Below, one piece after another: positions 1-8,275 of a stretch of DNA of 23,182 nucleotides. The stretch is from CAYHBO01 sp964354855. GTDB lineage: Bacteria > Babelota > Babeliae > Babelales > RVW-14. The first letter of the stretch is position 1. Each line of letters begins with the position of its first letter. The DNA lies in the NCBI GenBank assembly GCA_964354855.1, contig CAYHBO010000022.1:1-23182 (forward strand), written 5' to 3'. The translations under genes and the position numbers were made by a program. A model generated the notes under the pieces. That model was not told the origin of the DNA. It saw nothing but the letters and a program-made list of their open reading frames with translations, and ran no database searches.

Positions 1-1619
1 CTGCCGCAGCTACAGCACAAGCAACTATTAACAATAATAATGCTCTTGCTGATGCACTCGCTAAAGTTCAGGCGGAAAATTCCTATGCTCAGGGCATCGT
101 AAAAAGTGCAGCTCAGTTCCAAGCATTAGCACCTCAACAAGTAGCCGCTGTACAAAAACTTGNNNNNNNNNNNNNNNNNNNNNNNNNNNNNNNNNNNNNN
201 NNNNNNNNNNNNNNNNNNNNNNNNNNNNNNNNNNNNNNNNNNNNNNNNNNNNNNNNNNNNNNCGCCGCTACTGATGCTCAAGCTGCTCTAGCTGATGCAC
301 AAAAACAACATCAACCATTACAAGAGGCTCTCAATGCTGCACAGTCAGCCTCTCAAGCCGCTGCAAATAAAAATGCTATCGCTGATGCACTCGCTAAAGT
401 TCAGGCGGAAAATTCCTATGCTCAAGGTATCGTAAATAGCGCAGCTCAGTTCCAAGCATTAGCACCTCAACAAGTAGCCGCTGTACAAAAACTTGCTCAA
501 CAAGTTGCTGCTGATGTAGTAGCCGTACAAAAAGCTACCGCCGCTACTGATGCTCAAGCTGCTCTAGCTGATGCACAAAAACAACATCAACCACTACAAG
601 ATGCTCTTAACGCCGCTCAAGCTGCTGCGCAAACCGCTGCTAATAGAAATGCTATCGCTGATGCTCTATCCAGAGTTCAGGCGGAAAATAGTTATGCTCA
701 AGGCATTGTAAATAGCGCTAATCAATACCAAAGATTTGCTCAACCTCAAATAGCAACCATACAACAGCTTGCAAATCAAGTAGCTAATGACCTTAGAGCT
801 GCACAGTCTGCAACCACAGCCCAAGCCGCTCAAGCTGCTCTAGCTGACGCTCAAGCACAACATGGCCCGCTACAAAATGCACTACAAACAGCACAGACAA
901 CATTTACAGCAACCCAAAATGCTATAAATACTGCATTAGCACAGGTACAAGCTGAAAATAGTTATGCTCAAGGGATTATGAACAACGCTAATCAATACCA
1001 ACAACTTGCTTCTTCACAAGTAGCAACAATTCAACAACTCGCAACTCAAGTAGCTAACGACCTTAGAGCGGTACAGGCAGCAACCACAGTCCAAGCAGCT
1101 CAGGCCGCTGCTTCTGATGCACAATCACAACATCAACCATTACAAGATGCCTTTAATATAGCTCAAGCTGCTGCTGCAGTAGGCGCAATCAAAGCACAAG
1201 TCAAAGAACTATTGACTACAGCAACAAATATTAAAAACTCTGCAAGCGGGGCAAACCCAGGAGTTGGAACAGGTGCTGGACCAAAAGCAACAACCCTACT
1301 AGCTCAAGTGACAGCTGCAAACTCCGCAGCTCAAGCTGCAACTACATTAACTGGTGCGAATACAGCCTTAGCACAAGCACAAGCACCAATGAATGCCCTA
1401 AAAGCGGTACAAGCTTATGTATATGCATTTAATGATGCTGATGGACAAGCTCAACAAACTCCAAATGCTAGACGTGATTTCCAGACAATAATCAACTTGA
1501 GAAACAGTACAACACAAACTCCTGCAACGGCGGTAACACAAATGCGCCAATACGCAAATAGCTGGACAGGATCAACTTTAGACACAACACTTAGAGACTT
1601 ACCAGCATGGCCAAACTAA
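1..1619 (+). CDS. Ala/Gln-rich tandem-repeat protein, 5' partial, interrupted by an assembly gap
   Basis: The reading frame (codons from base 3) is open from the window edge to the TAA at 1617-1619, so the true start lies upstream. The ATG at 978 is inside a repeat and is not a start. The protein consists of about 90-residue repeats dominated by Ala and Gln, each carrying a VQAENSYAQGI-like motif (codons beginning at 66, 399, 675 and 945). The unit is almost entirely helix-forming, so a coiled-coil or helical-rod structure is likely. The last repeat decays near base 1200 into a non-repetitive C-terminal region of about 140 residues with a Gly/Pro hinge (about 1246-1284) and a tail ending LRDLPAWPN. 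I do not recognise the family. A surface or secreted structural role is possible, but the signal region is not in view. Bases 163-262 are N, and the frame is the same on both sides. Confidence 0.85.
   Translation, partial: AAATAQATINNNNALADALAKVQAENSYAQGIVKSAAQFQALAPQQVAAVQKLXXXXXXXXXXXXXXXXXXXXXXXXXXXXXXXXXXAATDAQAALADAQKQHQPLQEALNAAQSASQAAANKNAIADALAKVQAENSYAQGIVNSAAQFQALAPQQVAAVQKLAQQVAADVVAVQKATAATDAQAALADAQKQHQPLQDALNAAQAAAQTAANRNAIADALSRVQAENSYAQGIVNSANQYQRFAQPQIATIQQLANQVANDLRAAQSATTAQAAQAALADAQAQHGPLQNALQTAQTTFTATQNAINTALAQVQAENSYAQGIMNNANQYQQLASSQVATIQQLATQVANDLRAVQAATTVQAAQAAASDAQSQHQPLQDAFNIAQAAAAVGAIKAQVKELLTTATNIKNSASGANPGVGTGAGPKATTLLAQVTAANSAAQAATTLTGANTALAQAQAPMNALKAVQAYVYAFNDADGQAQQTPNARRDFQTIINLRNSTTQTPATAVTQMRQYANSWTGSTLDTTLRDLPAWPN
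66..1199 (+). repeat. Coding tandem repeats, about 276-bp period
   Basis: Four copies of a repeat are visible inside the repeat-protein gene. Using the conserved VQAENSYAQG codons as anchor, copies begin at 66, 399, 675 and 945. The intact copies are 276 bp (92 codons) and 270 bp (90 codons); the last is about 255 bp. The copy around the gap is closest to the one at 399: bases 66-162 differ from 399-495 at only four positions, and the first 53 or so bases after the gap match the second copy exactly. Later copies are more diverged, so amplification appears recent at the 5' side and older at the 3' side. Confidence 0.85.
163..262. other. Assembly gap (100 N)
   Basis: Exactly 100 N lie inside the tandem repeat. 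Aligning the flanks to the intact 276-bp copy predicts a missing length of 43 bases, or 43 plus a multiple of 276. The run of 100 is therefore probably a placeholder and not a measured size. Both 43 and 100 leave the reading frame intact. Confidence 0.95.
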
Positions 1620-1645
1620 ATTTTAAGGTTAAAAACGGATAAAAA

Positions 1646-2581
1646 ATGAACAATAAAAAGAATATAAGGAAGATTCACATCCCATTAACTGTCCCAAAAA
1701 AAGCACAAGCCGGTTACCGCAAAAATTATCTTACGGTAACTGGTAACTCATCAGAAAAACGACTATTCCTTTTTGCTGGCGACCAAAAAATTGAGCACAT
1801 GAATAATGATTTTTATGGGAAAAATATTCCACAAGAATGCGGCTCTCCTGAACATCTTTTTAAGATTGCATCGCAAAGCCGCATCGGCGCGTTTGCAACG
1901 CAACTTGGTATGATTGCTCAGTACGGCAACGATTATAAAAAAATAAATTACATCGTAAAGATGAATGCCAAAACAAATTTAATCCCTACCGATCAAGCAG
2001 ATCCACTGAGCTTAGCGCTGTGCACCATTGAACAGATTGTCGCATTCAAAAAAAGTACCGGACTTAATATCGTTGGGGTTGGATACACCATCTATCCAGG
2101 AAGTATCCATGAAGCCACTATGTTTGCCCAAGCTGCAGAGATTATGCATCAAGCTCATCAACACGGGCTCATTACAATCCTGTGGAGCTATCCACGAGGA
2201 AAGGCAGTAAAAAATGAATTAGATGCAGCGATAGTTGCAGGGGCTGCTGGCGTAGGTACATGCTTAGGTGCCGACTTTATTAAAGTCAATCCACCAACCG
2301 CTTCAACAAGCCTTAAAAGTGCTGAACTTTTACAACAAGCAACACAAGCTTCAGGAAAGGCTGGCGTTGTGTGCTCCGGTGGAAAATCAGAAGATCCAAA
2401 GAGATTTTTGGAAGATTTATATCTTCAACTCCATACCGGCAACACACGAGGGGTTGCCATTGGAAGGAATATTCATCAGAAACCGGTTACTGAAGCGGTA
2501 AGATTTTGTAATGCTGTTGCGAGTTTGGTCTTTGATAATAGTGATTTGAAGACGGCGCAGAAGATGTTGAAAAGTAAATGA
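1646..2581 (+). CDS. Class I fructose-bisphosphate aldolase, archaeal/DhnA type
   Basis: This 311-residue protein has the marks of the DhnA/FbaB family of Schiff-base aldolases, which split fructose 1,6-bisphosphate into dihydroxyacetone phosphate and glyceraldehyde 3-phosphate in the cytoplasm. Visible motifs are LFAGDQKIEH (residues 42-51), GVGYTIYPGS (144-153), LWSYPRG (179-185), DFIKVN with the likely Schiff-base Lys213, the phosphate-binding CSGGKS in the second half, and AIGRNIHQ near the end. Length is normal for the group. The start is the only good ATG near the motif block; a weak GGA lies six bases upstream. It begins 26 bp after the repeat gene, so co-transcription is possible but the functions look unrelated. 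Triosephosphate isomerase, the next glycolytic enzyme, is about 14 kb away on the other strand. Related DhnA enzymes make other products (for example in aromatic amino-acid synthesis), so the substrate is not certain. Confidence 0.88.
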   Translation: MNNKKNIRKIHIPLTVPKKAQAGYRKNYLTVTGNSSEKRLFLFAGDQKIEHMNNDFYGKNIPQECGSPEHLFKIASQSRIGAFATQLGMIAQYGNDYKKINYIVKMNAKTNLIPTDQADPLSLALCTIEQIVAFKKSTGLNIVGVGYTIYPGSIHEATMFAQAAEIMHQAHQHGLITILWSYPRGKAVKNELDAAIVAGAAGVGTCLGADFIKVNPPTASTSLKSAELLQQATQASGKAGVVCSGGKSEDPKRFLEDLYLQLHTGNTRGVAIGRNIHQKPVTEAVRFCNAVASLVFDNSDLKTAQKMLKSK

Positions 2582-2644
2582 GACCTGTATCCCTACTTTA
2601 ACACATGGGCGTCAACTTAAGGGAAAAAACTATAAATTATTCAC

Positions 2645-2783
2645 ACACGTCATCCTCGCGAATGCGGGGATCCAGACCTTACTTACTTTTGCTGGCTAAC
2701 TAAAAACTTTTTAAAAAAAAGAAGTATAAAAAAATTAAAAAAGAAAAAAGTCCTGGATCCCCGCATTCGCGAGGATGACGTGT
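2645..2783. repeat. MITE-like inverted-repeat element with 31-bp arms
   Basis: Bases 2645-2675 are a perfect reverse complement of 2753-2783 (31 bp), enclosing a 77-bp AT-rich core. Each arm is itself a small hairpin: ATCCTCGC and GCGGGGAT pair around a GAAT loop (2652-2671). A related copy with one arm lies at 20314-20400, and the similarity continues into the core (an ACTTTTTAAAAAA run followed by GAAGTATAAA). It has no coding capacity and no clear target duplication. As RNA it could fold into a long hairpin and end aldolase transcription. It is most likely a non-autonomous dispersed repeat. Confidence 0.85.
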
Positions 2784-2862
2784 CCAGAAATCAAATAATA
2801 CTATAAACAGGATGACAATCAGATTTTAAAAGTGAGAGTGACGTTTTAATAAACTCGCTAAC

Positions 2863-2869
2863 AGGAGGT
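2863..2869 (+). promoter_or_regulatory. Shine-Dalgarno AGGAGGT of the LOG-family gene
   Basis: A full-consensus AGGAGGT stands three bases before the ATG at 2873. It is the strongest ribosome binding site in the window and fixes this start. Confidence 0.7.
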
Positions 2870-2872
2870 CTT

Positions 2873-3565
2873 ATGTTTCGACGCTTAAAATACTACGGCC
2901 ATTTTCTGATGAGCCTTGCAGGCATTAATCTTCGATTATTATGGGGCGTATGGAAATTAACTAAACTTAGACCTCCAGCAATTACCGTTTTTGGAGGCGC
3001 TCGGATTAAATCAGACAGTAATCATGCACAGCTAGCTTCAGCACTTGCAAAAAAACTGGTCTCACATGGCTACTCAATTATCACGGGTGGCGGACCAGGC
3101 ATCATGGAAGCAGCAAACGCTGGTGCCATGGAATATATAAAAGAGTGTAAGCTCGATAACCCAAAAGCCTGTAATATGCTTGTTTCTGCGGGGATCGGTC
3201 TATTACAACTCAATGAAGAAAATGATAATTCCTACATACAAGAGCACATTGTTATGGATTATTTCTTTACTCGAAAGTGGCTTTTAGTTCGTTACTCTCA
3301 AGGGTTTGTTGTATTTCCAGGAGGATTTGGCACCATGGATGAATTGTTTGAGATTGTTACGTTACGGCAAACAAACAAGATGCAACAGGCGCCAATCGTT
3401 TTGATTGATCGCGAATTTTGGAAACCAATTATTCAATGGCGCGATGATTGTGCCTTAAAAAATGGCCTCATCGATGAAAGCGATCTTGCGTTGTTCACCG
3501 TAGTAGACACGGTAGAAGAAGCATTCTGTTTTATTAATCAAGATTTATGCATGCTGAAGAAGTAG
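2873..3565 (+). CDS. LOG family protein (nucleoside 5'-monophosphate phosphoribohydrolase-like)
   Basis: The 230-residue protein has the two signatures of the LOG / TIGR00730 family: GGGPGIMEA (residues 72-80) and PGGFGTMDE (149-157), with the usual Arg before a Lys at 134-135. Family members with these motifs remove the base from nucleoside 5'-monophosphates; LOG enzymes release cytokinins, and bacterial homologues often act on AMP. The Rossmann-like core starts at ITVFGGARIK (37-46). A 35-residue N-terminal extension rich in Leu, Trp and Arg precedes it and may be a membrane-associating helix; it is not a clear signal peptide. The stop TAG is directly followed by the reverse-strand TTA stop of the second secretin, so the two convergent genes touch with no spacer. 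The true substrate cannot be told from sequence. Confidence 0.87.
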   Translation: MFRRLKYYGHFLMSLAGINLRLLWGVWKLTKLRPPAITVFGGARIKSDSNHAQLASALAKKLVSHGYSIITGGGPGIMEAANAGAMEYIKECKLDNPKACNMLVSAGIGLLQLNEENDNSYIQEHIVMDYFFTRKWLLVRYSQGFVVFPGGFGTMDELFEIVTLRQTNKMQQAPIVLIDREFWKPIIQWRDDCALKNGLIDESDLALFTVVDTVEEAFCFINQDLCMLKK

Positions 3566-6031
3566 TTACCCATTCGGCTTAGTCCCAACCTCTTCATAGG
3601 CTTGCGCAAACGCCGCCAACCGACTTTGATTACGTAGCTCCGTAGGAACTTCTATTACCATATCCCCTTCAATTTTTTCAGAAATCTTTTCAGAGCCCTT
3701 ACGCTCCTTTAACTGCTTACGTTGTTTTGTAATGGTTTCTGACGCTTTAAAATGTGGATCACTTTTAATATTAACCAATTTTGGACGATTCTTCCCTGAT
3801 GAAAAATCGTCGATTGGTGTAAAAATACCTATGCGAGCTTCGTCAATTTTTTGCTTAGTTGTCTTATGAGTAGGTTTAAAGAACCAACGTTGAATCGGAT
3901 CACTTTCGTTACCATAAATGTCATGATCAATAACTTTATATTTTGCATAATCAAGCTTCAACTGCGTATATTTATCCGCACCTCCCTCAAACATCGGTTT
4001 AATAATACTTGGTCGAATAAAGACATAAAGATACTGAATCGTTCTTGTTTTTTCTTTATTTTTGAAAAGATTACCAATAATTGGAATATCTCCCAAAATA
4101 GGAGTCTTATTAACGGTTATGGTCTGTACCGATGTTGAAAATCCACCAAAAACCAAAACTTCTCCCGCAAGCATACTTGTTTTCGTTTCAATTTTTCTGG
4201 TAATAATCGTATTCGCACCTTGCTCCGTCGCAGAGTCAACCTTAACATACTGACTTAAATCCATCGTAATTTTCAAATCAACAATACCATCTGAGTTAAC
4301 CTTGGGAACAATCACCACAGTTGTTCCTGCTGGAACCGTTTCTTGTGTAGCCATTTGTGGTGAGCCATCTTTACTCACCAAAGGACCTTGAAGTCGTCTT
4401 TTTTCTTCTATTTTAAGTTCGCAATCAGTAGCATTGTTATTTGCAATTAAATATGGCTGCCCAATGATCTGCGAATTAATAATTTGAAATTGCGCTTGAA
4501 TCAATGCCCAAATATTACCCGTTTTACCAACCGTTAAAATCCCTCCACCCATCTCCCCAGAAACTGCTCCTGCCGCAACCGCCATATAATCCTGAAGCGG
4601 ATTTACCGTTGATCCAGGCACCGGTGGAAGTGTTCCTTTACCTACTAGCGGCCCTTTCTGTATGTTACTAAATACTGCTTGGTTAATTCCCATGCCAACA
4701 TTTGACTTAGTTTGCAATTGCGCACCAAGAACCCTTGTTTGCTGTTCTGTAAGATTGACAATCATCAACTCAAACGCAATTTGAGGCTGAGGCTTGTCAA
4801 TACTATCAATTAATTTTTCTAGACGAATCCAATCATCCTGATTACATGAAATAATAAGGCGATTTCCTGATGGCCTACCTTCAGAAGTCGCTGCTTCTGG
4901 GTGAATCGTAACATCTTCAAAAAATTTATACTTACCAACAATCACACTTTTGTCACTTTTTTGTCCCTGAGGCGCTTGAATAATATTCTGAATGATAGAA
5001 GCGATTTTATCAGCTTCAACATAGCGAATTTCTTTTATATGTATGCGCGACTTTGCCGATCCAATAGGAACATCCAGATACTTATAAATAAAATCAACCA
5101 CCCGATTTATATTTTTTTCGTTACCCAATAACACCAATGCATTTTTTAGAGGATAAGAAGTAATTTTTGTTGAAGATGAAAAATAGGTTGTTTCTTTTTT
5201 CTTGCTCATGGCGGTAAAACGCATTGTTTTATCTTTATCCGCCGACCCAATAATGTCCTCTAACTTCGCTTTAACATCATCAGCATTAGCTTCTTGTAAC
5301 GTAATAATTTTAATAGATTCACGGATACCACCAAGATCAAGCTCCTTAACAATTTTCATAGCAGCTTTAATGTTGATCGATTTTTCTTTCACAATAAATG
5401 CTTGTAAATCATCGAGTGGAATAAATCTATCTTCACCACCTTCAAGAATCGCAGGAAGAATGGTTTTGACAAAATCTGTCTTAAGGTTTGATAGAAAATA
5501 AAAATAACGAATAACATCTGCGGTTTCAGGAAGGTCATTAATATCCATGGTCTTTGATGTGTAGTAAGGCAATGGCTCTTTACCATTCGTTTCTTTTGGT
5601 ACTACACGATACAAATCACCAACCTGATTAATGGTAAATTTGTTCATATCCAGTAAGGTCAATAAAATATTCCAAGCGCGCTCAAGCGTCAGCGGCTTAC
5701 GTGTTGATAACGTAACTTTTATGTCAGCAAGCCCTTTATCAGGCAAAACATTAATTTTTTTCTCTTCTGCTAAATAATTCAAAACACTTGCAAGCGAAGC
5801 ATTTTCAAAATTAAGAAAAATATTTTCTTCGTTCTCTTTCGTTGCCGGGATTGGTTTATCAGGAATAACCGTCTTACCCACTGGAGGATTTAAATCAATC
5901 GTAACATTCGGTTGTATCAATGATGCCGGCGTTGCCGCAACAACCTGAGACTGATCAGACAAAGCTAAAAGACTGCCAGAGCTGATCCCAGAAAGCACAA
6001 GAATGGAGAGGCAGAACAAAACTTGGATCAC
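3566..6031 (-). CDS. Secretin, GspD/PilQ family (second paralogue of the operon)
   Basis: An 821-residue outer-membrane secretin that would form the gated channel of a type II secretion or type IV pilus system. A hydrophobic signal peptide covers about residues 1-24. An N0 (STN-like) domain follows at about 68-150 (IFLNFENASLASVLNYLAEE), then N1-N3 type ring domains to about 410 (ending before QPQIAFELMIVN) and the secretin core. Its signature VNKTPILGDIPIIGNLF lies near residues 640-660. The last 150 residues form an extra module with DPIQRWFFKP near 715 and VNIKSDPHF further on; the first secretin of this operon has the same module. The start is GTG at 6031, overlapping the TGA of the PilO-like gene by 4 bp, so translation is probably coupled. 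No terminator is visible before the convergent LOG gene. Confidence 0.9.
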   Translation of the reverse strand: MIQVLFCLSILVLSGISSGSLLALSDQSQVVAATPASLIQPNVTIDLNPPVGKTVIPDKPIPATKENEENIFLNFENASLASVLNYLAEEKKINVLPDKGLADIKVTLSTRKPLTLERAWNILLTLLDMNKFTINQVGDLYRVVPKETNGKEPLPYYTSKTMDINDLPETADVIRYFYFLSNLKTDFVKTILPAILEGGEDRFIPLDDLQAFIVKEKSINIKAAMKIVKELDLGGIRESIKIITLQEANADDVKAKLEDIIGSADKDKTMRFTAMSKKKETTYFSSSTKITSYPLKNALVLLGNEKNINRVVDFIYKYLDVPIGSAKSRIHIKEIRYVEADKIASIIQNIIQAPQGQKSDKSVIVGKYKFFEDVTIHPEAATSEGRPSGNRLIISCNQDDWIRLEKLIDSIDKPQPQIAFELMIVNLTEQQTRVLGAQLQTKSNVGMGINQAVFSNIQKGPLVGKGTLPPVPGSTVNPLQDYMAVAAGAVSGEMGGGILTVGKTGNIWALIQAQFQIINSQIIGQPYLIANNNATDCELKIEEKRRLQGPLVSKDGSPQMATQETVPAGTTVVIVPKVNSDGIVDLKITMDLSQYVKVDSATEQGANTIITRKIETKTSMLAGEVLVFGGFSTSVQTITVNKTPILGDIPIIGNLFKNKEKTRTIQYLYVFIRPSIIKPMFEGGADKYTQLKLDYAKYKVIDHDIYGNESDPIQRWFFKPTHKTTKQKIDEARIGIFTPIDDFSSGKNRPKLVNIKSDPHFKASETITKQRKQLKERKGSEKISEKIEGDMVIEVPTELRNQSRLAAFAQAYEEVGTKPNG

Positions 6032-6597
6032 GATATTCCCTCTTTTTTCATACGGATCGTTGCAATGGTAAGATCAATATTGATGGTATTTCCATTTGGA
6101 TCTTTTTTAATATGTATATTTTTTGTATAGAGTATTTTTTCTTTAGTAAGCGCTTCTTTTTTCAACGCATCAAGAATCTCAACAAGCTTTTGTGTTGACT
6201 GCCCCATCAACGTTACCTGCACCGCAATCTCTTCAAACTTTTCATTGATATCAATAGAAACAGGGCTCAAATCAGGTTGAGGAGTTATACGCTGATTCTT
6301 ACAAAAAAGCTCTATAAAACTTCTCATATCTTCATTTTGATTTTTCTCTAACATCCCCTGGATACGCACTTCTTCCTGTTGAATTTTTTCATAATTTCTA
6401 AACAATGGCCCGGCAGACTTTGCAATGTCATTAATTTTTTTAAGTTGAGCTACTAAATGATTACTTTGTTCATAAACAATAAAAATAATGACCATCATAC
6501 TTATACTGGTACCTGCTATAAGCACGTACATATAACGCCGCATTTCTTTTGCGGGAACTTGTTGTACCCATTGTATGATCTTAGTAAAAAATTCCAT
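6028..6597 (-). CDS. PilO/GspM-like inner-membrane assembly protein
   Basis: This 189-residue protein has a short cytoplasmic N terminus, one membrane helix (about residues 23-42), a coiled-coil stretch (about 45-90) and a small alpha/beta periplasmic domain (about 110-185). That is the layout of PilO and GspM, which pair with PilN or GspL to join the inner-membrane platform to the secretin. Sequence motifs in this family are weak, so the call rests mostly on topology and on position: it lies 7 bp after a PilM-PilN fusion and overlaps the second secretin by 4 bp, the usual order pilM-pilN-pilO-secretin. Confidence 0.72.
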   Translation of the reverse strand: MEFFTKIIQWVQQVPAKEMRRYMYVLIAGTSISMMVIIFIVYEQSNHLVAQLKKINDIAKSAGPLFRNYEKIQQEEVRIQGMLEKNQNEDMRSFIELFCKNQRITPQPDLSPVSIDINEKFEEIAVQVTLMGQSTQKLVEILDALKKEALTKEKILYTKNIHIKKDPNGNTINIDLTIATIRMKKEGIS

Positions 6598-6604
6598 TAA
6601 TCTA

Positions 6605-8275
6605 CTACGCTTCCGTATCCGTTATCTCTTTTAACTGTAACTTTGCTTTAAATTTAATACCTTTTTCAGCAGCATTTTTATCGTCAATTTCTCCTACGAA
6701 AGACAAATGTAAACTTTCTTTAAAGCGTTTTTTAACTTCAGTCCAATCTTCCCATTGAGCACGATCAGATTTAAAATAACCTTCAACTTCTATGGCTTGC
6801 TTCCCTTGCCCATGTTCTTCAATCAACACTTCTTCGATAATTAAATTATTTTTCTTCTGATCAATAAGCTCAGTAAGTTCATACAATAACTGCAAAGGGT
6901 TCGTCCGCTCCTGCATCACAGGAAGCAGTAATTCTTCTTTTTCTTTAACTATTTTTTTTGCATTATTTACCAACGATTGCAATGTTGTTTTTTTTGAGCG
7001 ATCTTTTTCGGGTAAAAGCGGATTAAGTTTTCTTTTGTGTTGCTGTTCTGTTTTAAAAATTTGCTTCTTAAGAGCACTTATTTGCATATAACCCATAACT
7101 CCGGTTAAACCAAGAATCATCATAACAAGCATCCCCGCAGCAAGAACTTGTCGCCAAACTATTTGGTGATGCGCTGGTGCAAAATTTTTACGTCTCACAT
7201 TAAAATCTATCAACATTGATGATGGGATTGCCGCACCTAATGACGCCGCATAATGGCTCCATTGAGAAGGAAGCGTCTTAATCATATTTTCAATAGGGGT
7301 ATAATCAAAGAACTTTGGTACATCAAAAATTTCACAAGGAATTTGGAGTAGATTACTACTAAAGCGCATAAAGCCATTAATATCAACTGACTTTCCCGTA
7401 AAAAGAATTTTAGTGATTCCTTCATAATAATTAGCCTTAAGGCTGAAGGAATTCAGCGTAAACTGAATGTCATTAAAAAAATTGATAACCTGTTTTTGAA
7501 TAGCTAAATTTTCACCTTGTTCATGAGCATTTGCGATTCCTAACGTTTTAATCGTGTTAAGAATTTCTTCAGGAGTTTCGGTACTTTCTTTAGTAATCGC
7601 ATTAACAATCGTCATCAGCCCCCGCGGTATTTGCCGCGTCATCCGAAGTTTTCCATTTTGTATGAATGAAATACGTGTCGTAAATAACCCCAGATCAACA
7701 AAGGCGCTCCCATTTTTAATCGCCTGATAATCAGCTATTTGTTGATATAAACTATAGAATGAAAAAAGATCTACCGTTACCACCGAAGGATCTATGCCCG
7801 CTCGAGCATAAAGCTCAAGAGAATTTTGCAAATCCTGCATACGTACCGCAGCAGCAAGAATGAATGATGATCCCTGACTTGGTAATGACTCTGTGATGAT
7901 AAAATCTAAGACCGCTTCATCTACCGCAAAAGGAAGCATCGATTCAATTTCATAATCCAACACCATCCGAATTTTTTCTGCATCTACAAAAGGAACCTCA
8001 AGCTCTTTAATCACCACAATCGAGGCTGGCAAAGCTACCGTTATACGATCATAGCGTCCAAACTTTGCTTTAAGCGCGATCAATGCTTGCACTAAACTTT
8101 CTTGATTACCAGGTTCATACGATTCAGAACAAATATTTTCTATAAATGTTTGCGAATATTTTGCATAAATTTGCACAGCATACACTGCATCATCTTGCAA
8201 TGAAACACCAATAATTCGTTGTGCGATAATTCTTCGATTTCCTATCCGCTCGGGTAGGAAAATTTCTTTAATCAT
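6605..8275 (-). CDS. PilM-PilN fusion (GspL-like) assembly protein
   Basis: 556 residues. Residues about 20-345 form a PilM-type actin-like domain with IIGVSLQDD (nucleotide loop 1), VALPASIVVIKELEVP, YEIESMLPFAVDEAVLDF, AGIDPSVVTVD and AFVDLGLFTTRISF (loop 2). A PilN-like module follows: IDFNVRRKNFAP near 355-366 (comparable with the INLLPWR region of PilN), a membrane helix at about 376-400, a Lys/Glu-rich coiled coil and a C-terminal alpha/beta domain. PilM and PilN are usually separate; GspL is a natural fusion but has a shorter actin domain and is about 400 residues. The protein would couple cytoplasmic assembly factors to PilO and the secretin. The start ATG overlaps the TGA of the first secretin by 4 bp (8272-8275). 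Confidence 0.82.
   Translation of the reverse strand: MIKEIFLPERIGNRRIIAQRIIGVSLQDDAVYAVQIYAKYSQTFIENICSESYEPGNQESLVQALIALKAKFGRYDRITVALPASIVVIKELEVPFVDAEKIRMVLDYEIESMLPFAVDEAVLDFIITESLPSQGSSFILAAAVRMQDLQNSLELYARAGIDPSVVTVDLFSFYSLYQQIADYQAIKNGSAFVDLGLFTTRISFIQNGKLRMTRQIPRGLMTIVNAITKESTETPEEILNTIKTLGIANAHEQGENLAIQKQVINFFNDIQFTLNSFSLKANYYEGITKILFTGKSVDINGFMRFSSNLLQIPCEIFDVPKFFDYTPIENMIKTLPSQWSHYAASLGAAIPSSMLIDFNVRRKNFAPAHHQIVWRQVLAAGMLVMMILGLTGVMGYMQISALKKQIFKTEQQHKRKLNPLLPEKDRSKKTTLQSLVNNAKKIVKEKEELLLPVMQERTNPLQLLYELTELIDQKKNNLIIEEVLIEEHGQGKQAIEVEGYFKSDRAQWEDWTEVKKRFKESLHLSFVGEIDDKNAAEKGIKFKAKLQLKEITDTEA

Noticed and set aside
1..1200. Regularly spaced repeats resembling a CRISPR-like array
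   Set aside because: The period is about 276 bp, the whole length is one open reading frame, and differences between copies are mostly codon-compatible. These are coding tandem repeats.
978..1619. A separate 213-residue gene starting at the ATG at 978
   Set aside because: The same frame is open through all sequence upstream to base 3 and the ATG lies inside a repeat, so it is an internal methionine.
3566..6031. Second secretin as a decayed duplicate
   Set aside because: The ORF is intact, keeps all domains and the barrel signature, and is translationally coupled to the gene before it.
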